Source: Nocardioides bruguierae
GTDB taxonomy: Bacteria > Actinomycetota > Actinomycetes > Propionibacteriales > Nocardioidaceae
Assembly: GCF_023656415.1 (NCBI RefSeq)
Contig: NZ_JAMOIL010000005.1
Coordinates: forward strand, 169,913-233,912
Length of the DNA: 64,000 bases
Direction of reading: 5' to 3'
Shown one piece after another: positions 46,115 to 55,750 of the stretch. Under the pieces are notes generated by a model. The model had not been told where the DNA came from. It did not search any database and saw only the letters and a program-made list of their open reading frames with translations. The position numbers and the translations under genes were made by a program. Every line of letters starts with the position of its first letter. Positions within the stretch are counted from its first letter, which is position 1.

Positions 46115-46120
46115 GCCCCG

Positions 46121-46126
46121 ACCCTA
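46121..46126 (-). promoter_or_regulatory. -10 box of ndk (leaderless)
   Basis: TAGGGT with six bases to ATG 46114. Confidence 0.55.
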
Positions 46127-46142
46127 GCGAGTGATGACCGCC

Positions 46143-46847
46143 TCATCGCAGTGAGGCCGCTCTCGCCGCCACGTCCGGGGGCACGGGGACGCCGGCGGAG
46201 AGCTCGTCGGTCACCGGCTCGCCCGCCACCAGCCGCAGCGGGACGTGCCCGCCCCAGACGCCCGCGGCCACGTCCTCCTCGTCGTCGACCGGGCCGCCCC
46301 CGCGCACCTTCAGCGACGCCTCGGCCAGCGGCAGGGCCAGCACCGCGGTCGCGGCCAGCTCCTTGCGGCTCATCGGCCGCAGGGTCGCCGCGCGACCGGG
46401 CACCAGCTGGTCGACGACCAGGTCGAGGGCGCGCACCCGCTCGTCGGGGTCCTCCACTAGCCGCAGGCGGCCGATCACCACCGCCGAGCGGTAGTTCATC
46501 GAGTGGTGGAAGCCGGAGCGGGCGGTGACCATCCCGTCCAGGTGGGTGACGGTGAGGCAGACCGTGCTCCCCACCGCCGAGGACAGCCAGCCCGCGGCCA
46601 CCGAGCCGTGCACGTAGAGCGTGCCCCCCTCGTCCGGCCCCTGCCCTTCCAGGGAGCCCGGGTCCAGGGCGATCGCCACCGGCAGGACGACGGGGTGCGA
46701 CTCCTCCCCCACGCCCACCGTCACGCCGAGGTGCCCGACGAGGGCCTCGCGCAGGCAGGCGTGCAGGGCCTCCCGGTCGTCCACGGCGCGGTGACGGCCG
46801 CGGGTCAGCGTGGTGCGGGGCGTGGGCTGCAGCGGAGTCGTGCTCAT
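46143..46847 (-). CDS. Pyridoxamine 5'-phosphate oxidase-like FMN split-barrel protein
   Basis: 234 residues from ATG 46847. PF12900-like: RHRAVDDREALHACLREAL, GTLYVHGSVAAGWL, VCLTVTHLDGMVTARSGFHHSMNYRSAVVIGR, which are the flavin-binding strands of the family. True PdxH motifs are absent, so it is a flavin/deazaflavin-dependent protein of unknown substrate. It is divergent from a MocR-type regulator with a shared 88-base promoter region that contains paired operator-like sites, so it is the likely target of that regulator. Confidence 0.87.
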   Translation of the reverse strand: MSTTPLQPTPRTTLTRGRHRAVDDREALHACLREALVGHLGVTVGVGEESHPVVLPVAIALDPGSLEGQGPDEGGTLYVHGSVAAGWLSSAVGSTVCLTVTHLDGMVTARSGFHHSMNYRSAVVIGRLRLVEDPDERVRALDLVVDQLVPGRAATLRPMSRKELAATAVLALPLAEASLKVRGGGPVDDEEDVAAGVWGGHVPLRLVAGEPVTDELSAGVPVPPDVAARAASLR

Positions 46848-46866
46848 GGCACCATGCTGAGCCAGT

Positions 46867-46914
46867 AGTGGCCTGCCGACGAGTGGCACTTGCGAGCGAT
46901 CTCGCCAGGCCACT
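46867..46914. promoter_or_regulatory. MocR-type operator between FMN protein and regulator
   Basis: AGTGGCCTG (46867-46875), AGTGGCACT (46882-46890) 15 bases further on as a direct repeat, and CAGGCCACT (46906-46914), the exact inverse of the first. Direct plus inverted half-sites are typical for MocR/PdxR dimers. Confidence 0.55.
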
Positions 46915-46935
46915 TCGCCCACCCACGGAGGCCCG

Positions 46936-48270
46936 ATGCCCACCCTCGCCGTCACGCTCGACCGGGCCCTCGGCACGCCCCTGGGCGCGCAGCTGGCCAC
47001 CGCCGTCCGGGAGCGCGTCGGTGACGGACGGCTCGCCCCCGGCACCCGGCTGCCCTCGAGCCGGGCGCTGGCCCGCGACCTCGGGGTGGCCCGCTCGGTC
47101 GTGGAGCAGGCCTGGGCCCAGCTCGTGGCCGAGGGCTGGCTCGAGGGCCGCCACGGCGCAGGCACGTTCGTCGCCGCCGTCCGCCTCTCCCCGGACGCCG
47201 GCGCACGGCCCGCGCCCGCGCCCGCACCCGGCCCGGCGCTGCTGCGGCTCTCCGCGGGGCACCCGTGGGTCGACCCGGCGCACCACGCGGCCTGGCGGCG
47301 GGCCTGGCGCGAGGTCGGCACGGCCGCCCCGCCGGCCGGCTACCCCGACCCCCGGGGCGACGCGGACCTGCGCGCCGCCCTGGCCGAGCGGCTCCGGCGC
47401 ACCCGCGGGCTGGCGGTGACCGGCGACGACGTCCGCCTGACCTCGGGCACGACCGAGGGCCTGCGGCACCTGCTCGCGGGGCTGCCGCCCGGCCCGGTCG
47501 GGGTGGAGGACCCGGGCTACCGCGCGGCCGTGGCGGTGGTGCGCGCCACCGGCCGCACGGTGGTCGACGTGCCCGCCCTCCGCCCGCCGGCGCGCGCGGA
47601 GGAGCTGGCCGGGCTGGTCGCGCACTACGTCACCCCGGCCCACCAGCACCCGCTCGGCCCGGTCATGCCGGCGCCGGCCCGCGCCGCGCTGCTCGCCGCC
47701 GCGCGCGAGGCCGGCACCCTGGTGGTCGAGGACGACTACGACTCCGAGTTCCGCTACGACGTCGCGCCCGTGCCGGCCCTGGCCAGCCTCGACCCGGGCC
47801 GGGTCGCGCTGCTGGGCACGGTCTCGAAGTCGGTCAGCCCCGCGCTCCGGCTCGGCTGGCTGGTGGCACCGACGGCGGCGCTGGAGCGGGTGGACGCGTA
47901 CCGCGAGGTCACCCACGACACCCCGTCGTGGCCGGCGCAGCGGGCGCTGCTGAGCCTGCTGCGCGACGGCTACGTCGACCACGCCGTGCGCAGCGCCCGC
48001 CGGGTCTACGCACGCCGGGCCGCGCGCGTGACGCAGGTGCTGGGGCCCTGGCTGGGCGGCCCGGTCGCGGGCATGTACCCCTCGCTCCCCCTGCCGGCCG
48101 CCCGGGCCGAGGCGGCGCACCGAGCAGCCCGCGCGGCGGGCTACGACGTGCCGCTGCTGTCGGACGCGGCTCGCTCCAGCGGGGCCACCGGCCTCGTCCT
48201 CGGCTTCGGGGGCTGCACCGACGCGCAGCTGGAGGAGGCGCTGGCCGCGATCAGGGGTGCGCTGGCGTGA
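46936..48270 (+). CDS. MocR/PdxR-type transcriptional regulator (GntR wHTH fused to class-I aminotransferase fold)
   Basis: 444 residues. The winged helix (about 1-80: GTRLPSSRALARDLGVARSV...GTFVA) is GntR type. A Pro/Ala linker leads to a fold-type-I aminotransferase domain with SGTTEGL, VEDPGYR, VVEDDYDSEFRYD and the PLP lysine in GTVSKSVSPALRLGWL (Lys298). Such proteins use bound PLP as effector and often activate vitamin B6 or amine-related genes. Divergent from the FMN split-barrel gene; probable autoregulation via the sites at 46867-46914. Confidence 0.92.
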   Translation: MPTLAVTLDRALGTPLGAQLATAVRERVGDGRLAPGTRLPSSRALARDLGVARSVVEQAWAQLVAEGWLEGRHGAGTFVAAVRLSPDAGARPAPAPAPGPALLRLSAGHPWVDPAHHAAWRRAWREVGTAAPPAGYPDPRGDADLRAALAERLRRTRGLAVTGDDVRLTSGTTEGLRHLLAGLPPGPVGVEDPGYRAAVAVVRATGRTVVDVPALRPPARAEELAGLVAHYVTPAHQHPLGPVMPAPARAALLAAAREAGTLVVEDDYDSEFRYDVAPVPALASLDPGRVALLGTVSKSVSPALRLGWLVAPTAALERVDAYREVTHDTPSWPAQRALLSLLRDGYVDHAVRSARRVYARRAARVTQVLGPWLGGPVAGMYPSLPLPAARAEAAHRAARAAGYDVPLLSDAARSSGATGLVLGFGGCTDAQLEEALAAIRGALA

Positions 48271-48300
48271 CCGGGGGTGGTCCCGACGTGCGCTCCTCGC

Positions 48301-48324
48301 CCGTCCTCGTCCCCGTCCTCGTCG
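48301..48324. repeat. Two 12-base tandem repeats between mocR and the DUF4233 gene
   Basis: CCGTCCTCGTCC, CCGTCCTCGTCG, in the 76-base gap between convergent genes. Confidence 0.7.
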
Positions 48325-48346
48325 CCGCTCGGCCGCCGACCCAGCG

Positions 48347-48727
48347 TCAGGACTCGGTCGCGCCGCCCGCGGCCTGCTCGGCCTCGTAGGCGGCGAACGC
48401 CTCGGCCCGCTCGCGATCGATCTTGTTCGAGAGCCAGATGGCGGTGGCCCACAGCGCCGCGAAGACGCCGCCGAGGAAGAACATCGGGGTGATGAGCAGG
48501 CCCATCGCCACGGCGAGCACCTGCACCAGCCAGCCCACGGTGTAGGCCCACTGGTAGCGCAGGAAGCCGGTGAGCAGGATGCTGACCAGCGCCAGCCCCA
48601 GGCCCAGGCCGAGCGAGGCGCCGGTGGGCACGTCGGTGAGGGTGATGAGCACCGGAGTGGTGAGGCCCAGGGCGATGCCCTCGAGGGCCAGGATGGCGGA
48701 GCAGAGCCCGCGTCGGGGGGAGCGCAT
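48347..48727 (-). CDS. DUF4233 membrane protein
   Basis: 126 residues with four hydrophobic helices (LCSAILALEGIALGLTTPVLI, LGLGLALVSILLTGFL, YTVGWLVQVLAVAMGLLI, MFFLGGVFAALWATAIWLS). This actinobacterial family regularly follows folC; the function is unknown. ATG 48727 overlaps the folC stop by one base (TGATG), so it is translationally coupled to folate polyglutamylation. Confidence 0.9.
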   Translation of the reverse strand: MRSPRRGLCSAILALEGIALGLTTPVLITLTDVPTGASLGLGLGLALVSILLTGFLRYQWAYTVGWLVQVLAVAMGLLITPMFFLGGVFAALWATAIWLSNKIDRERAEAFAAYEAEQAAGGATES

Positions 48728-50232
48728 CAGTCCTCGTCCTCCCCGGACAGGGTGTCGCGCAGCAGCGCCTGGAGCGAGAGCTCGGAGAGGTCGCCGCCGC
48801 CCTCGTCCTCGGGCACCTCGACCTCCTCCTCGCCGCGGGTCAGGCGCACGCCGGAGCCCGTGCGGCGCGGCCGCTCCTTCGGGGCCAGCAGCGTGCGCGC
48901 CTCGCCGGCGGTGACGACCGAGCCGGTCACGAGCACGGCGCCGGAGCCGATGGAGGCACCGCCGGTGTCAGCGGCCTCGGCCAGCGTCGCCGCCGCCTCG
49001 ATCGCGTCGGCCAGCACCGGGGCCACGGTCACCCGCTCCTCGCCGAAGACGCCGACCGCGACCTCGGCCAGCTCGGCGGCCGGCAGGCAGCGGTCGGTGG
49101 AGTTCTGGGTGACCACCACGTGGTCGAGCTGCGGCTCCAGGGCCACGAGCAGCGGCTCCACGTCCTTGTCGGCCATGACGCCGAGCACGCCCACCAGCGG
49201 GCGGAAGGTGAAGGAGTCCTCCAGTGCCGCGGCCGTGGCCTCGGCGCCGGCGGGGTTGTGGGCCGCGTCCAGCAGCACGGTGGGGCTGCGGCGCACGATC
49301 TCCAGGCGTCCCGGCGAGGTGACGTCGGCGAACGCCGCCGAGACCACGTCGGGCGAGAGCGCCTCGGACCCGCCGAGGAAGGCCTCGACGGCGGCGAGCG
49401 CGACGGCGGCGTTCTGCGCCTGGTGCGCGCCGTAGAGCGGGAGGAACAGGTCGTCGTAGCGGGCGCGCAGGCCCTGGAGCGAGAGGCTCTGGCCCCCCAG
49501 CGCCGGGGTGCGGGAGACGACCCCGAAGTCGACGCCCTCGGCCACGACCTTCGCCCCGACGGCCGCGGCCTGCTTGGCCAGCACGGTGGCGACCTCGGGC
49601 GTCTGGGCGGCGGTGACGAGGGTGGAGCCCTCCTTGATGATCCCGGCCTTCTCGTGCGCGATCGCCTCGGGCGTCCCGCCGAGGTACTTGGCGTGGTCGA
49701 CCGCGATGGGGCCGACGACGGCGACGTCGCCGTCGATGACGTTGGTGGCGTCCCAGGCCCCGCCCATGCCGACCTCCACGACCGCCACGTCGACGGGGGC
49801 GTCGGCGAACGCGGCGTAGGCCATGCCCACCACGGACTCGAAGAACGACAGCGGGTGCGGCTGGTCCTCGTCCACCAGGCCCAGGTACGGGGCGACGTCG
49901 TTGAAGGCCCGGACGAACGCCTCGTCGTCCAGCGGCTCGCCGTCGACGCTGATGCGCTCGTTGATCCGCTCCAGGTGCGGGCTGGTGAAGCGGCCCGTGC
50001 GCAGCTCGACGGCCCGCAGCAGCGCGTCGATCATCCGGGAGGTCGACGTCTTGCCGTTCGTGCCGGTCAGGTGCACGGCCCGGTAGGCGCGCTGCGGCTC
50101 GCCCAGCAGCTCCATCAGGGCGGAGATGCGGTCGAGGGAGGGCTCCAGCCGGGTCTCGGGCCAGCGCGAGAGGAGGGCGTCCTCGGCCTCGGCGACGGTC
50201 TCGGCCGGGCGGGGAGCAGACGAGTCGTTCAT
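48727..50232 (-). CDS. folC: Folylpolyglutamate synthase / dihydrofolate synthase
   Basis: 501 residues. Mur-ligase family enzyme that adds glutamate to dihydropteroate/folates. P-loop LTGTNGKTST (about 55-64), RTGRFTSPHLERINERI, VEVGMGGAWDATN, LLDAAHNPAG. The last roughly 60 residues are an acidic extension (RGEEEVEVPEDEGGG...) beyond the usual end. Preceded by TAGACT nine bases before the ATG. In mycobacteria valS lies just upstream in the same operon (from memory); here a GNAT gene takes that place. Confidence 0.96.
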   Translation of the reverse strand: MNDSSAPRPAETVAEAEDALLSRWPETRLEPSLDRISALMELLGEPQRAYRAVHLTGTNGKTSTSRMIDALLRAVELRTGRFTSPHLERINERISVDGEPLDDEAFVRAFNDVAPYLGLVDEDQPHPLSFFESVVGMAYAAFADAPVDVAVVEVGMGGAWDATNVIDGDVAVVGPIAVDHAKYLGGTPEAIAHEKAGIIKEGSTLVTAAQTPEVATVLAKQAAAVGAKVVAEGVDFGVVSRTPALGGQSLSLQGLRARYDDLFLPLYGAHQAQNAAVALAAVEAFLGGSEALSPDVVSAAFADVTSPGRLEIVRRSPTVLLDAAHNPAGAEATAAALEDSFTFRPLVGVLGVMADKDVEPLLVALEPQLDHVVVTQNSTDRCLPAAELAEVAVGVFGEERVTVAPVLADAIEAAATLAEAADTGGASIGSGAVLVTGSVVTAGEARTLLAPKERPRRTGSGVRLTRGEEEVEVPEDEGGGDLSELSLQALLRDTLSGEDED

Positions 50233-50241
50233 GGTCCGCCC

Positions 50242-50247
50242 AGTCTA
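50242..50247 (-). promoter_or_regulatory. -10 box of folC
   Basis: TAGACT nine bases before ATG 50232, predicting a leader of about two bases. Confidence 0.4.
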
Positions 50248-50263
50248 GGAGCGTCGGCCACGC

Positions 50264-51178
50264 TCACCCCATTCGCGCGCCCGCCCGCAGCACGACCTCG
50301 GTCATGTCGGCCAGCGGGCGGTAGCCCAGCCGCTGGTAGAGCGCGTTGGAGACCGGGTTGCCGGCGTCGGTGAAGAGGCAGACCCGGGCCCCCTGGGCCT
50401 CGCGCAGCGCCGTGACGTGCGCGGTGAGCGCGCCGGCGTAGCCGCGGCCCCGGTGCTCGGCGGGCGTCATCACGGGGCCGACGCGGCTGACGCCGAAGGC
50501 CGGCGGCGTGGCACCCACGGCGCAGACGGGGGTGCCCGCGACCTCCCAGACCCACAGGGCGTCGGCCTCCAGCCGACGCCGGACCCAGTGCTCGTCGAGG
50601 TGGTCGCCGGCGTCGCGGTGGGTGCGGCCGGCCTGGGCGGCCGCCTCGGTCTCGAAGCGGCCCAGCAGCGGCACCAGCCACGGCAGGTCGGCCTCGTCCG
50701 CGGCCCGGGCGGCGCCGGCGGGCGCGGTCGGGCGGACGAGGCGGTCCAGCTCGTAGAGCCGGGTCGGCACGGCCACCTCGGGCACCGTGCCGTCCTCGCG
50801 CAGCCGGGCCAGCTCGGCGAGCAGCACCTCGCAGGCCGGCACCGCCCCGTTGGCGGCGGAGGCGTCGTCGCCCCGGGCGTGCAGCGCCGCGGCGAGGCAG
50901 CGGGCCGCCTCGTCCGCCATCGGGAGCAGGTACAGCGGGTGCGGCTCGAAGGACGCCGTGCGCATCGCGACCGAGACCACGTCACCGTCGGCGTCGCGCA
51001 CCAGCGCCCACCACGGCCCCCACAGGCCCGGCTCGCAGGGCAGCGTCGGCGCCAGCCAGGCGGCGGTGGCCGAGGAGACGACCGTGCCGAGCACCGGGTG
51101 CGCCTCGAGGTAGGCGGAGGCTGCCTCGGTGAAGGCGGCGGCGTCGGTGACGACCTCGGCGGAGAAGGAGCTGCTCAT
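50264..51178 (-). CDS. GNAT-family N-acetyltransferase
   Basis: 304 residues. The C-terminal GNAT domain has the acetyl-CoA loop [16 protein letters not shown] and the terminal [22 protein letters not shown] typical of the family. The N-terminal half ([19 protein letters not shown]...) resembles a degenerate second GNAT fold. Substrate unknown. ATG 51178 is set by TAGGTT exactly seven bases upstream. Same strand as folC, 31 bases before it; divergent from valS. Confidence 0.9.
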   Translation of the reverse strand: MSSSFSAEVVTDAAAFTEAASAYLEAHPVLGTVVSSATAAWLAPTLPCEPGLWGPWWALVRDADGDVVSVAMRTASFEPHPLYLLPMADEAARCLAAALHARGDDASAANGAVPACEVLLAELARLREDGTVPEVAVPTRLYELDRLVRPTAPAGAARAADEADLPWLVPLLGRFETEAAAQAGRTHRDAGDHLDEHWVRRRLEADALWVWEVAGTPVCAVGATPPAFGVSRVGPVMTPAEHRGRGYAGALTAHVTALREAQGARVCLFTDAGNPVSNALYQRLGYRPLADMTEVVLRAGARMG

Positions 51179-51185
51179 GCGCCGC

Positions 51186-51191
51186 AACCTA
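51186..51191 (-). promoter_or_regulatory. -10 box of the GNAT gene (leaderless)
   Basis: TAGGTT with seven bases to ATG 51178. Confidence 0.55.
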
Positions 51192-51465
51192 GGCCGGACG
51201 GGCCGCGACGGGCCACCGGATTCCGGGCCGCGTGGCGGACGGCGCTCCGCCCTGGTCGGAGCAACGGGATCGCCCAGGGTGTCCAGCCACTCGGCACCGC
51301 CGACGCGAGCCGGGCGGGGCGCCGTCCACGCTGGCGTCCACTTTACCGGTTTCTCACCCCCGTGGGCGAGGCGTGCGCCACGTCCGTCGGGCAGGCCGCC
51401 GGGTGCTCCCGCGCCCCTCCCGCACCCGTCCCGCACCGGCCCGTGGCCCGCGAAGGGGGAACGGG
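51192..51465. other. Non-coding stretch between GNAT and valS promoters
   Basis: No gene or tRNA-like or T-box-like element that I can support. GC-rich with scattered short repeats. Confidence 0.4.
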
Positions 51466-51496
51466 TTGGAGCCCGCGGTGGGGGCGAAACTAGGAT
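51466..51496 (+). promoter_or_regulatory. valS promoter (leaderless)
   Basis: TTGGAG (51466-51471), 19-base spacer, TAGGAT (51491-51496), then seven bases to ATG 51504. Confidence 0.5.
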
Positions 51497-51503
51497 TCGG
51501 TCC

Positions 51504-54116
51504 ATGACCGACACCACGCAGGCCGCACCCGAGACGACGAGCCCCACCCCGCGGGCCGTCGCCGTACCGGAGAAGCCTGCCCTCGAGGGCCTCGAGGCGA
51601 CGTGGTCGCAGGCCTGGAAGGAGGCGGACACCTACGCCTTCGACCGGACGCAGCCGCGCGAGAACGTCTACTCCATCGACACCCCGCCGCCCACCGTCTC
51701 GGGCTCGCTGCACGTCGGCCACGTCTTCTCCTACACCCACACCGACCTCATCGCCCGCTTCCAGCGGATGCGCGGCAAGTCCGTCTTCTACCCCATGGGC
51801 TGGGACGACAACGGCCTGCCGACCGAGCGTCGCGTGCAGAACTACTTCGGCGTCCGCTGCGACCCGTCGATGCCGTACGACCCGGACTTCACCCCGCCGG
51901 AGAAGCCCGACGCCAAGAAGCAGGTCCCGATCTCGCGACCCAACTTCATCGAGCTCTGCTCGCAGCTGGTCGAGCAGGACGAGCAGGTCTTCGAGTCGCT
52001 GTGGCGCACCCTGGGCCTCTCGGTGGACTGGAAGCAGCACTACACCACCATCGGTACCGGCGCCCAGGAGATCTCCCAGCGAGCGTTCCTGCGCAACTTC
52101 GCCCGCGGCGAGGCCTACCTGCAGGAGGCGCCGACCCTGTGGGACGTCACCTTCCAGACCGCCGTCGCCCAGGCCGAGCTCGAGGCCCGCGACTACGCCG
52201 GCGCCTACCACCGGGTCGCGTTCACGCTGCCCGACGGCGGCCCGGCCTACATCGAGACCACCCGCCCGGAGCTGATCCCCTCGGTCGTGGCGCTCATCGC
52301 GCACCCCGACGACGAGCGGTACCAGCACCTGTTCGGCTCCACCGTCGCCTCGCCGGTCTTCGGCGTGCAGATCCCGGTCGTCGCCCACGCCGCAGCCGAG
52401 ATGGACAAGGGCTCCGGCCTGGTCATGTGCTGCACGTTCGGTGACCTGACCGACGTCACCTGGTGGCGCGAGCTGCAGCTGCCGGTCCGCACCGTCATCG
52501 GCCGCGACGGCCGCCTGACCCGGGAGACCCCCGAGTGGCTCGCCGCCGCCGAGGAGTCCTACCAGCGCCTGGCCGGCAAGACCGTCTTCTCCGCCCGCGA
52601 GGAGATGGTCGCCATGCTGCGCGAGACCGGCACCCTGGACGGCGACCCCAGGCCCACCCAGCGGATGGCGAACTTCTACGAGAAGGGCGACAAGCCGCTC
52701 GAGATCGTCTCCACCCGCCAGTGGTACGTCCGCAACGGCGGCCGCGACGCGGACCTGCGCTCCGACCTGGTCAAGGACGGCGAGCAGATCACCTGGGTGC
52801 CCGCCCACATGAAGCACCGCTACGACAACTGGGTCTCCGGCCTCAACGGCGACTGGCTGATCAGCCGTCAGCGCTTCTTCGGCATCCCCTTCCCCGTCTG
52901 GTACGCCCTGGACGCTGAGGGCGAGCCGGACTACGAGCACCCGCTGCTGCCGCGCGAGGCCGACCTGCCGGTGGACCCCTCCACCGACGCCCCCTCCGGC
53001 TACGAGGAGTCCCAGCGCGGCCAGGCCGGCGGCTTCATCGGCGACCCGGACGTCATGGACACCTGGGCCACCTCCTCGCTGACCCCGCAGATCGCGGGCG
53101 GCTGGAGCGTCGACGACGACCTGTTCGAGCGCGTGTTCCCGATGGACCTGTGCACCCAGGGTCACGACATCATCCGCACCTGGCTGTTCAGCCGCGTCGT
53201 GCGCGCCCACTTCGAGCAGGGTCAGGTCCCGTGGACCCACGCCATGCTCTCGGGCTGGATCCTCGACCCGGACCGCAAGAAGATGTCGAAGTCCAAGGGC
53301 AACGTCGTCGTCCCGACCGAGATCCTGGAGAAGTTCGGCGCGGACGCGGTGCGCTGGCGCGCCGCCATGGCCCGCCCGGGCCTGGACTCCCCCTTCGACG
53401 AGGCCCAGATGAAGGTCGGCCGCCGGCTGGCCATGAAGGTCCTCAACGCCTCCAAGTTCGTCCTCGGCTGGGTGGGCGCCACCGAGCTGCGGCCCTACGA
53501 GGTCTCCGAGCCGGTCGACTGCGCGCTGCTCGGGCGGCTGGCCGAGGTCATCCGCCGGGCGACCAGCGCGTTCGAGGCCTACGACTACACCACCGCGCTC
53601 GAGGTCAGCGAGAAGTTCTTCTGGGACTTCTGCGACGACTACCTCGAGCTGGTCAAGGAGCGGGCCTACGACAAGGAGAGCACCGGCGGCGCGTCCGCCC
53701 GGGCCACCCTGGCGCTCGCGCTGCACGCCCAGCTGCGACTGCTCGCGCCCTTCCTCCCGTACGTGACCGAGGAGGTCTGGTCGTGGTGGCAGGACGGATC
53801 GGTGCACACCAGCACCTGGCCGACCGAGCTCGACCTGGGCTCGGCGGCCGCTGCCGACAGCAGCGTCCTGGACGCCGTCGAGACCGTCCTCGGCGGCATC
53901 CGTGGCGCCAAGTCGCAGGCCAAGGTCAAGATGCGCGCCCCGCTGTCGCGCGTCGAGGTCACCGGGCCGGCCGCGACGGTCGCGGCCGCCGAGAAGGCCG
54001 CGGACGACCTGCGCCGCACGGGCACGATCACCGGTGACCTGGTCTTCACCGCCGCCGGCGACGACGCCGAGGTCTCCGTCAGCGCCGAGCTGGCCGAGGC
54101 CCCCCAGGAGGGCTGA
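51504..54116 (+). CDS. valS: Valine--tRNA ligase, type 2 (Rickettsia/archaeal-like form)
   Basis: 870 residues from ATG 51504. Class I synthetase: HIGH motif as HVGH in [25 protein letters not shown] in [15 protein letters not shown], editing domain around [40 protein letters not shown] and [20 protein letters not shown] match the type 2 ValRS that I recall from Rickettsia and archaea, and not the PGxDHAGIATQ pattern of the ordinary bacterial enzyme. The C-terminal coiled-coil arm of type 1 is absent. It stands alone on the plus strand, opposite folC, suggesting replacement of the ancestral valS. Aminoacylates tRNA-Val. Confidence 0.95.
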   Translation: MTDTTQAAPETTSPTPRAVAVPEKPALEGLEATWSQAWKEADTYAFDRTQPRENVYSIDTPPPTVSGSLHVGHVFSYTHTDLIARFQRMRGKSVFYPMGWDDNGLPTERRVQNYFGVRCDPSMPYDPDFTPPEKPDAKKQVPISRPNFIELCSQLVEQDEQVFESLWRTLGLSVDWKQHYTTIGTGAQEISQRAFLRNFARGEAYLQEAPTLWDVTFQTAVAQAELEARDYAGAYHRVAFTLPDGGPAYIETTRPELIPSVVALIAHPDDERYQHLFGSTVASPVFGVQIPVVAHAAAEMDKGSGLVMCCTFGDLTDVTWWRELQLPVRTVIGRDGRLTRETPEWLAAAEESYQRLAGKTVFSAREEMVAMLRETGTLDGDPRPTQRMANFYEKGDKPLEIVSTRQWYVRNGGRDADLRSDLVKDGEQITWVPAHMKHRYDNWVSGLNGDWLISRQRFFGIPFPVWYALDAEGEPDYEHPLLPREADLPVDPSTDAPSGYEESQRGQAGGFIGDPDVMDTWATSSLTPQIAGGWSVDDDLFERVFPMDLCTQGHDIIRTWLFSRVVRAHFEQGQVPWTHAMLSGWILDPDRKKMSKSKGNVVVPTEILEKFGADAVRWRAAMARPGLDSPFDEAQMKVGRRLAMKVLNASKFVLGWVGATELRPYEVSEPVDCALLGRLAEVIRRATSAFEAYDYTTALEVSEKFFWDFCDDYLELVKERAYDKESTGGASARATLALALHAQLRLLAPFLPYVTEEVWSWWQDGSVHTSTWPTELDLGSAAAADSSVLDAVETVLGGIRGAKSQAKVKMRAPLSRVEVTGPAATVAAAEKAADDLRRTGTITGDLVFTAAGDDAEVSVSAELAEAPQEG

Positions 54117-54161
54117 CCCTCCGGGGGCCTCGACCCCACGACGCTGGCCCCGCTGCAGCAC

Positions 54162-54198
54162 GAAGGCCCGGCACCCCCTGGTGGGGTGCCGGGCCTTC
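54162..54198. terminator. Terminator between convergent valS and clpX
   Basis: Perfect 16-base arms GAAGGCCCGGCACCCC / GGGGTGCCGGGCCTTC with five-base loop; usable on both strands. Confidence 0.85.
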
Positions 54199-54227
54199 GT
54201 CGTGGTGCGTGGAGGCGGTGAGCCGCC

Positions 54228-55508
54228 TCAGGCGCTCTTGCGGTTCTTCTCCTCGTCCTGGAGGACGAGGGTGGGCACCTCGGCGCCGCTGACGCTCTCG
54301 GCGGTGACGACGACCCGGGCGACGTCGCCACGGGAGGGGACCTCGTACATCGCGTGGAGCAGCAGCTCCTCGATGATGGCGCGCAGTCCACGGGCACCGG
54401 TACCGCGCTCCAGCGCCTTGTCGGCGATGGCCAGCACGGCGTCCTCGGTGAACTCCAGCTCGACGCCGTCGAGGTCGAACAACTTCTGGTACTGCTTCAC
54501 CAGCGCGTTGCGCGGAGCGGTCAGGATCTGCACCAGGGCGTCCTGGTCGAGCTTCTCGACGCTGGCGATCAGCGGCAGACGACCGATGAACTCGGGGATG
54601 AGGCCGAACTTGGTCAGGTCCTCGGGTCGCACCGCGGCCAGCAGGTCCTGCTCGGACCTCTCCTGCTCGGCGGCGACCTCGGCGGTGAAGCCGAGGGTCT
54701 TCTTGCCGACGCGCTGCTCGATGATGTGCTCGAGCCCCGCGAACGCCCCGCCCACGATGAACAGGATGTTCGTCGTGTCGATCTGGATGAACTCCTGGTG
54801 CGGGTGCTTGCGGCCGCCCTGCGGGGGCACCGAGGCGGTCGTGCCCTCGATGATCTTCAGCAGCGCCTGCTGCACGCCCTCGCCGGAGACGTCACGCGTG
54901 ATCGACGGGTTCTCGGCCTTGCGGGCCACCTTGTCGATCTCGTCGATGTAGATGATGCCGGTCTCGGCCTTCTTCACGTCGTAGTCCGCGGCCTGGATCA
55001 GCTTGAGGAGGATGTTCTCGACGTCCTCGCCGACGTACCCGGCCTCGGTCAGCGCGGTGGCGTCGGCGATGGCGAACGGGACGTTCAGCATGCGCGCCAG
55101 GGTCTGGGCGAGGTAGGTCTTGCCGCAGCCCGTGGGGCCGATGACCAGGATGTTGGACTTCGCGACCTCGACAGCCTCCTCCTTGGAGTGCTTGCCGGAG
55201 GCGGGCGAGACGCCGGCCTGGACGCGCTTGTAGTGGTTGTAGACGGCCACGGCGAGCGACTTCTTCGCCTGCTCCTGGCCGATCACGTAGGAGTTGAGGA
55301 AGTCGAAGATCTCGCGCGGCTTCGGCAGCTCGTCGAGGCCCACCTCGGTGCCCTCGGAGAGCTCCTCCTCGATGATCTCGTTGCAGAGGTCGATGCACTC
55401 GTCGCAGATGTACACGCCGGGACCTGCGATGAGCTTCTTGACCTGCTTCTGCGACTTGCCGCAGAAGGAGCACTTCAGCAGGTCACCGCCGTCACCGATT
55501 CGTGCCAC
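54228..55508 (-). CDS. clpX: ATP-dependent Clp protease ATP-binding subunit ClpX
   Basis: 426 residues from GTG 55508, chosen for GAGGAGG nine bases upstream. AAA+ unfoldase that feeds ClpP1P2. N-terminal zinc domain with Cys13, 16, 35, 38 (CSFCGKSQ...[10 protein letters not shown]); Walker A GPTGCGKT (124-131); Walker [18 protein letters not shown] pore-region; IGF-type loop near [12 protein letters not shown]; sensor 2 GTGARGLR. Downstream of clpP2 on the same strand but separated by 240 bases, so possibly its own promoter. Confidence 0.98.
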   Translation of the reverse strand: MARIGDGGDLLKCSFCGKSQKQVKKLIAGPGVYICDECIDLCNEIIEEELSEGTEVGLDELPKPREIFDFLNSYVIGQEQAKKSLAVAVYNHYKRVQAGVSPASGKHSKEEAVEVAKSNILVIGPTGCGKTYLAQTLARMLNVPFAIADATALTEAGYVGEDVENILLKLIQAADYDVKKAETGIIYIDEIDKVARKAENPSITRDVSGEGVQQALLKIIEGTTASVPPQGGRKHPHQEFIQIDTTNILFIVGGAFAGLEHIIEQRVGKKTLGFTAEVAAEQERSEQDLLAAVRPEDLTKFGLIPEFIGRLPLIASVEKLDQDALVQILTAPRNALVKQYQKLFDLDGVELEFTEDAVLAIADKALERGTGARGLRAIIEELLLHAMYEVPSRGDVARVVVTAESVSGAEVPTLVLQDEEKNRKSA

Positions 55509-55706
55509 CGGGCTCGTCCTCCTCATCCCGGCCGGCCGGCCGGGCTCGTGACCCGGCGTGCGCCGGGGTGCTGCTGGTCTGTCGTGCGTGTCTCGGTCCA
55601 GGGACCGTGGGTGCCACCCGTGTCGCCGCACCCGGGGGACCCGGCCTCACCACGGTAACCTGCCTCACCCTCCGCGAGGACGGCGACGCGGTGCTCATTG
55701 TGGATC

Positions 55707-55743
55707 GGCCGGGCCCGGCCCGTCCTGACCCGTACGGGTCAGG
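55707..55743. repeat. Two adjacent perfect palindromes after clpP2
   Basis: GGCCGGGCCCGGCC (55707-55720) and CCTGACCCGTACGGGTCAGG (55724-55743). The second starts eight bases after the clpP2 stop and could act as its terminator (stem of eight, GTAC loop) or as a protein site upstream of clpX. Confidence 0.6.
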
Positions 55744-55750
55744 TGGTCGC

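Noticed and set aside
46143..46847. True PdxH pyridoxamine-phosphate oxidase
   Set aside because: Lacks the C-terminal PdxH signature; fits the broader FMN split-barrel family better.
51179..51503. T-box or other tRNA-sensing leader for valS
   Set aside because: The promoter is immediately before the start codon, leaving no leader, and I see no T-box sequence.
55707..55743. Attachment site or IS end
   Set aside because: No integrase, transposase or duplicated target nearby.
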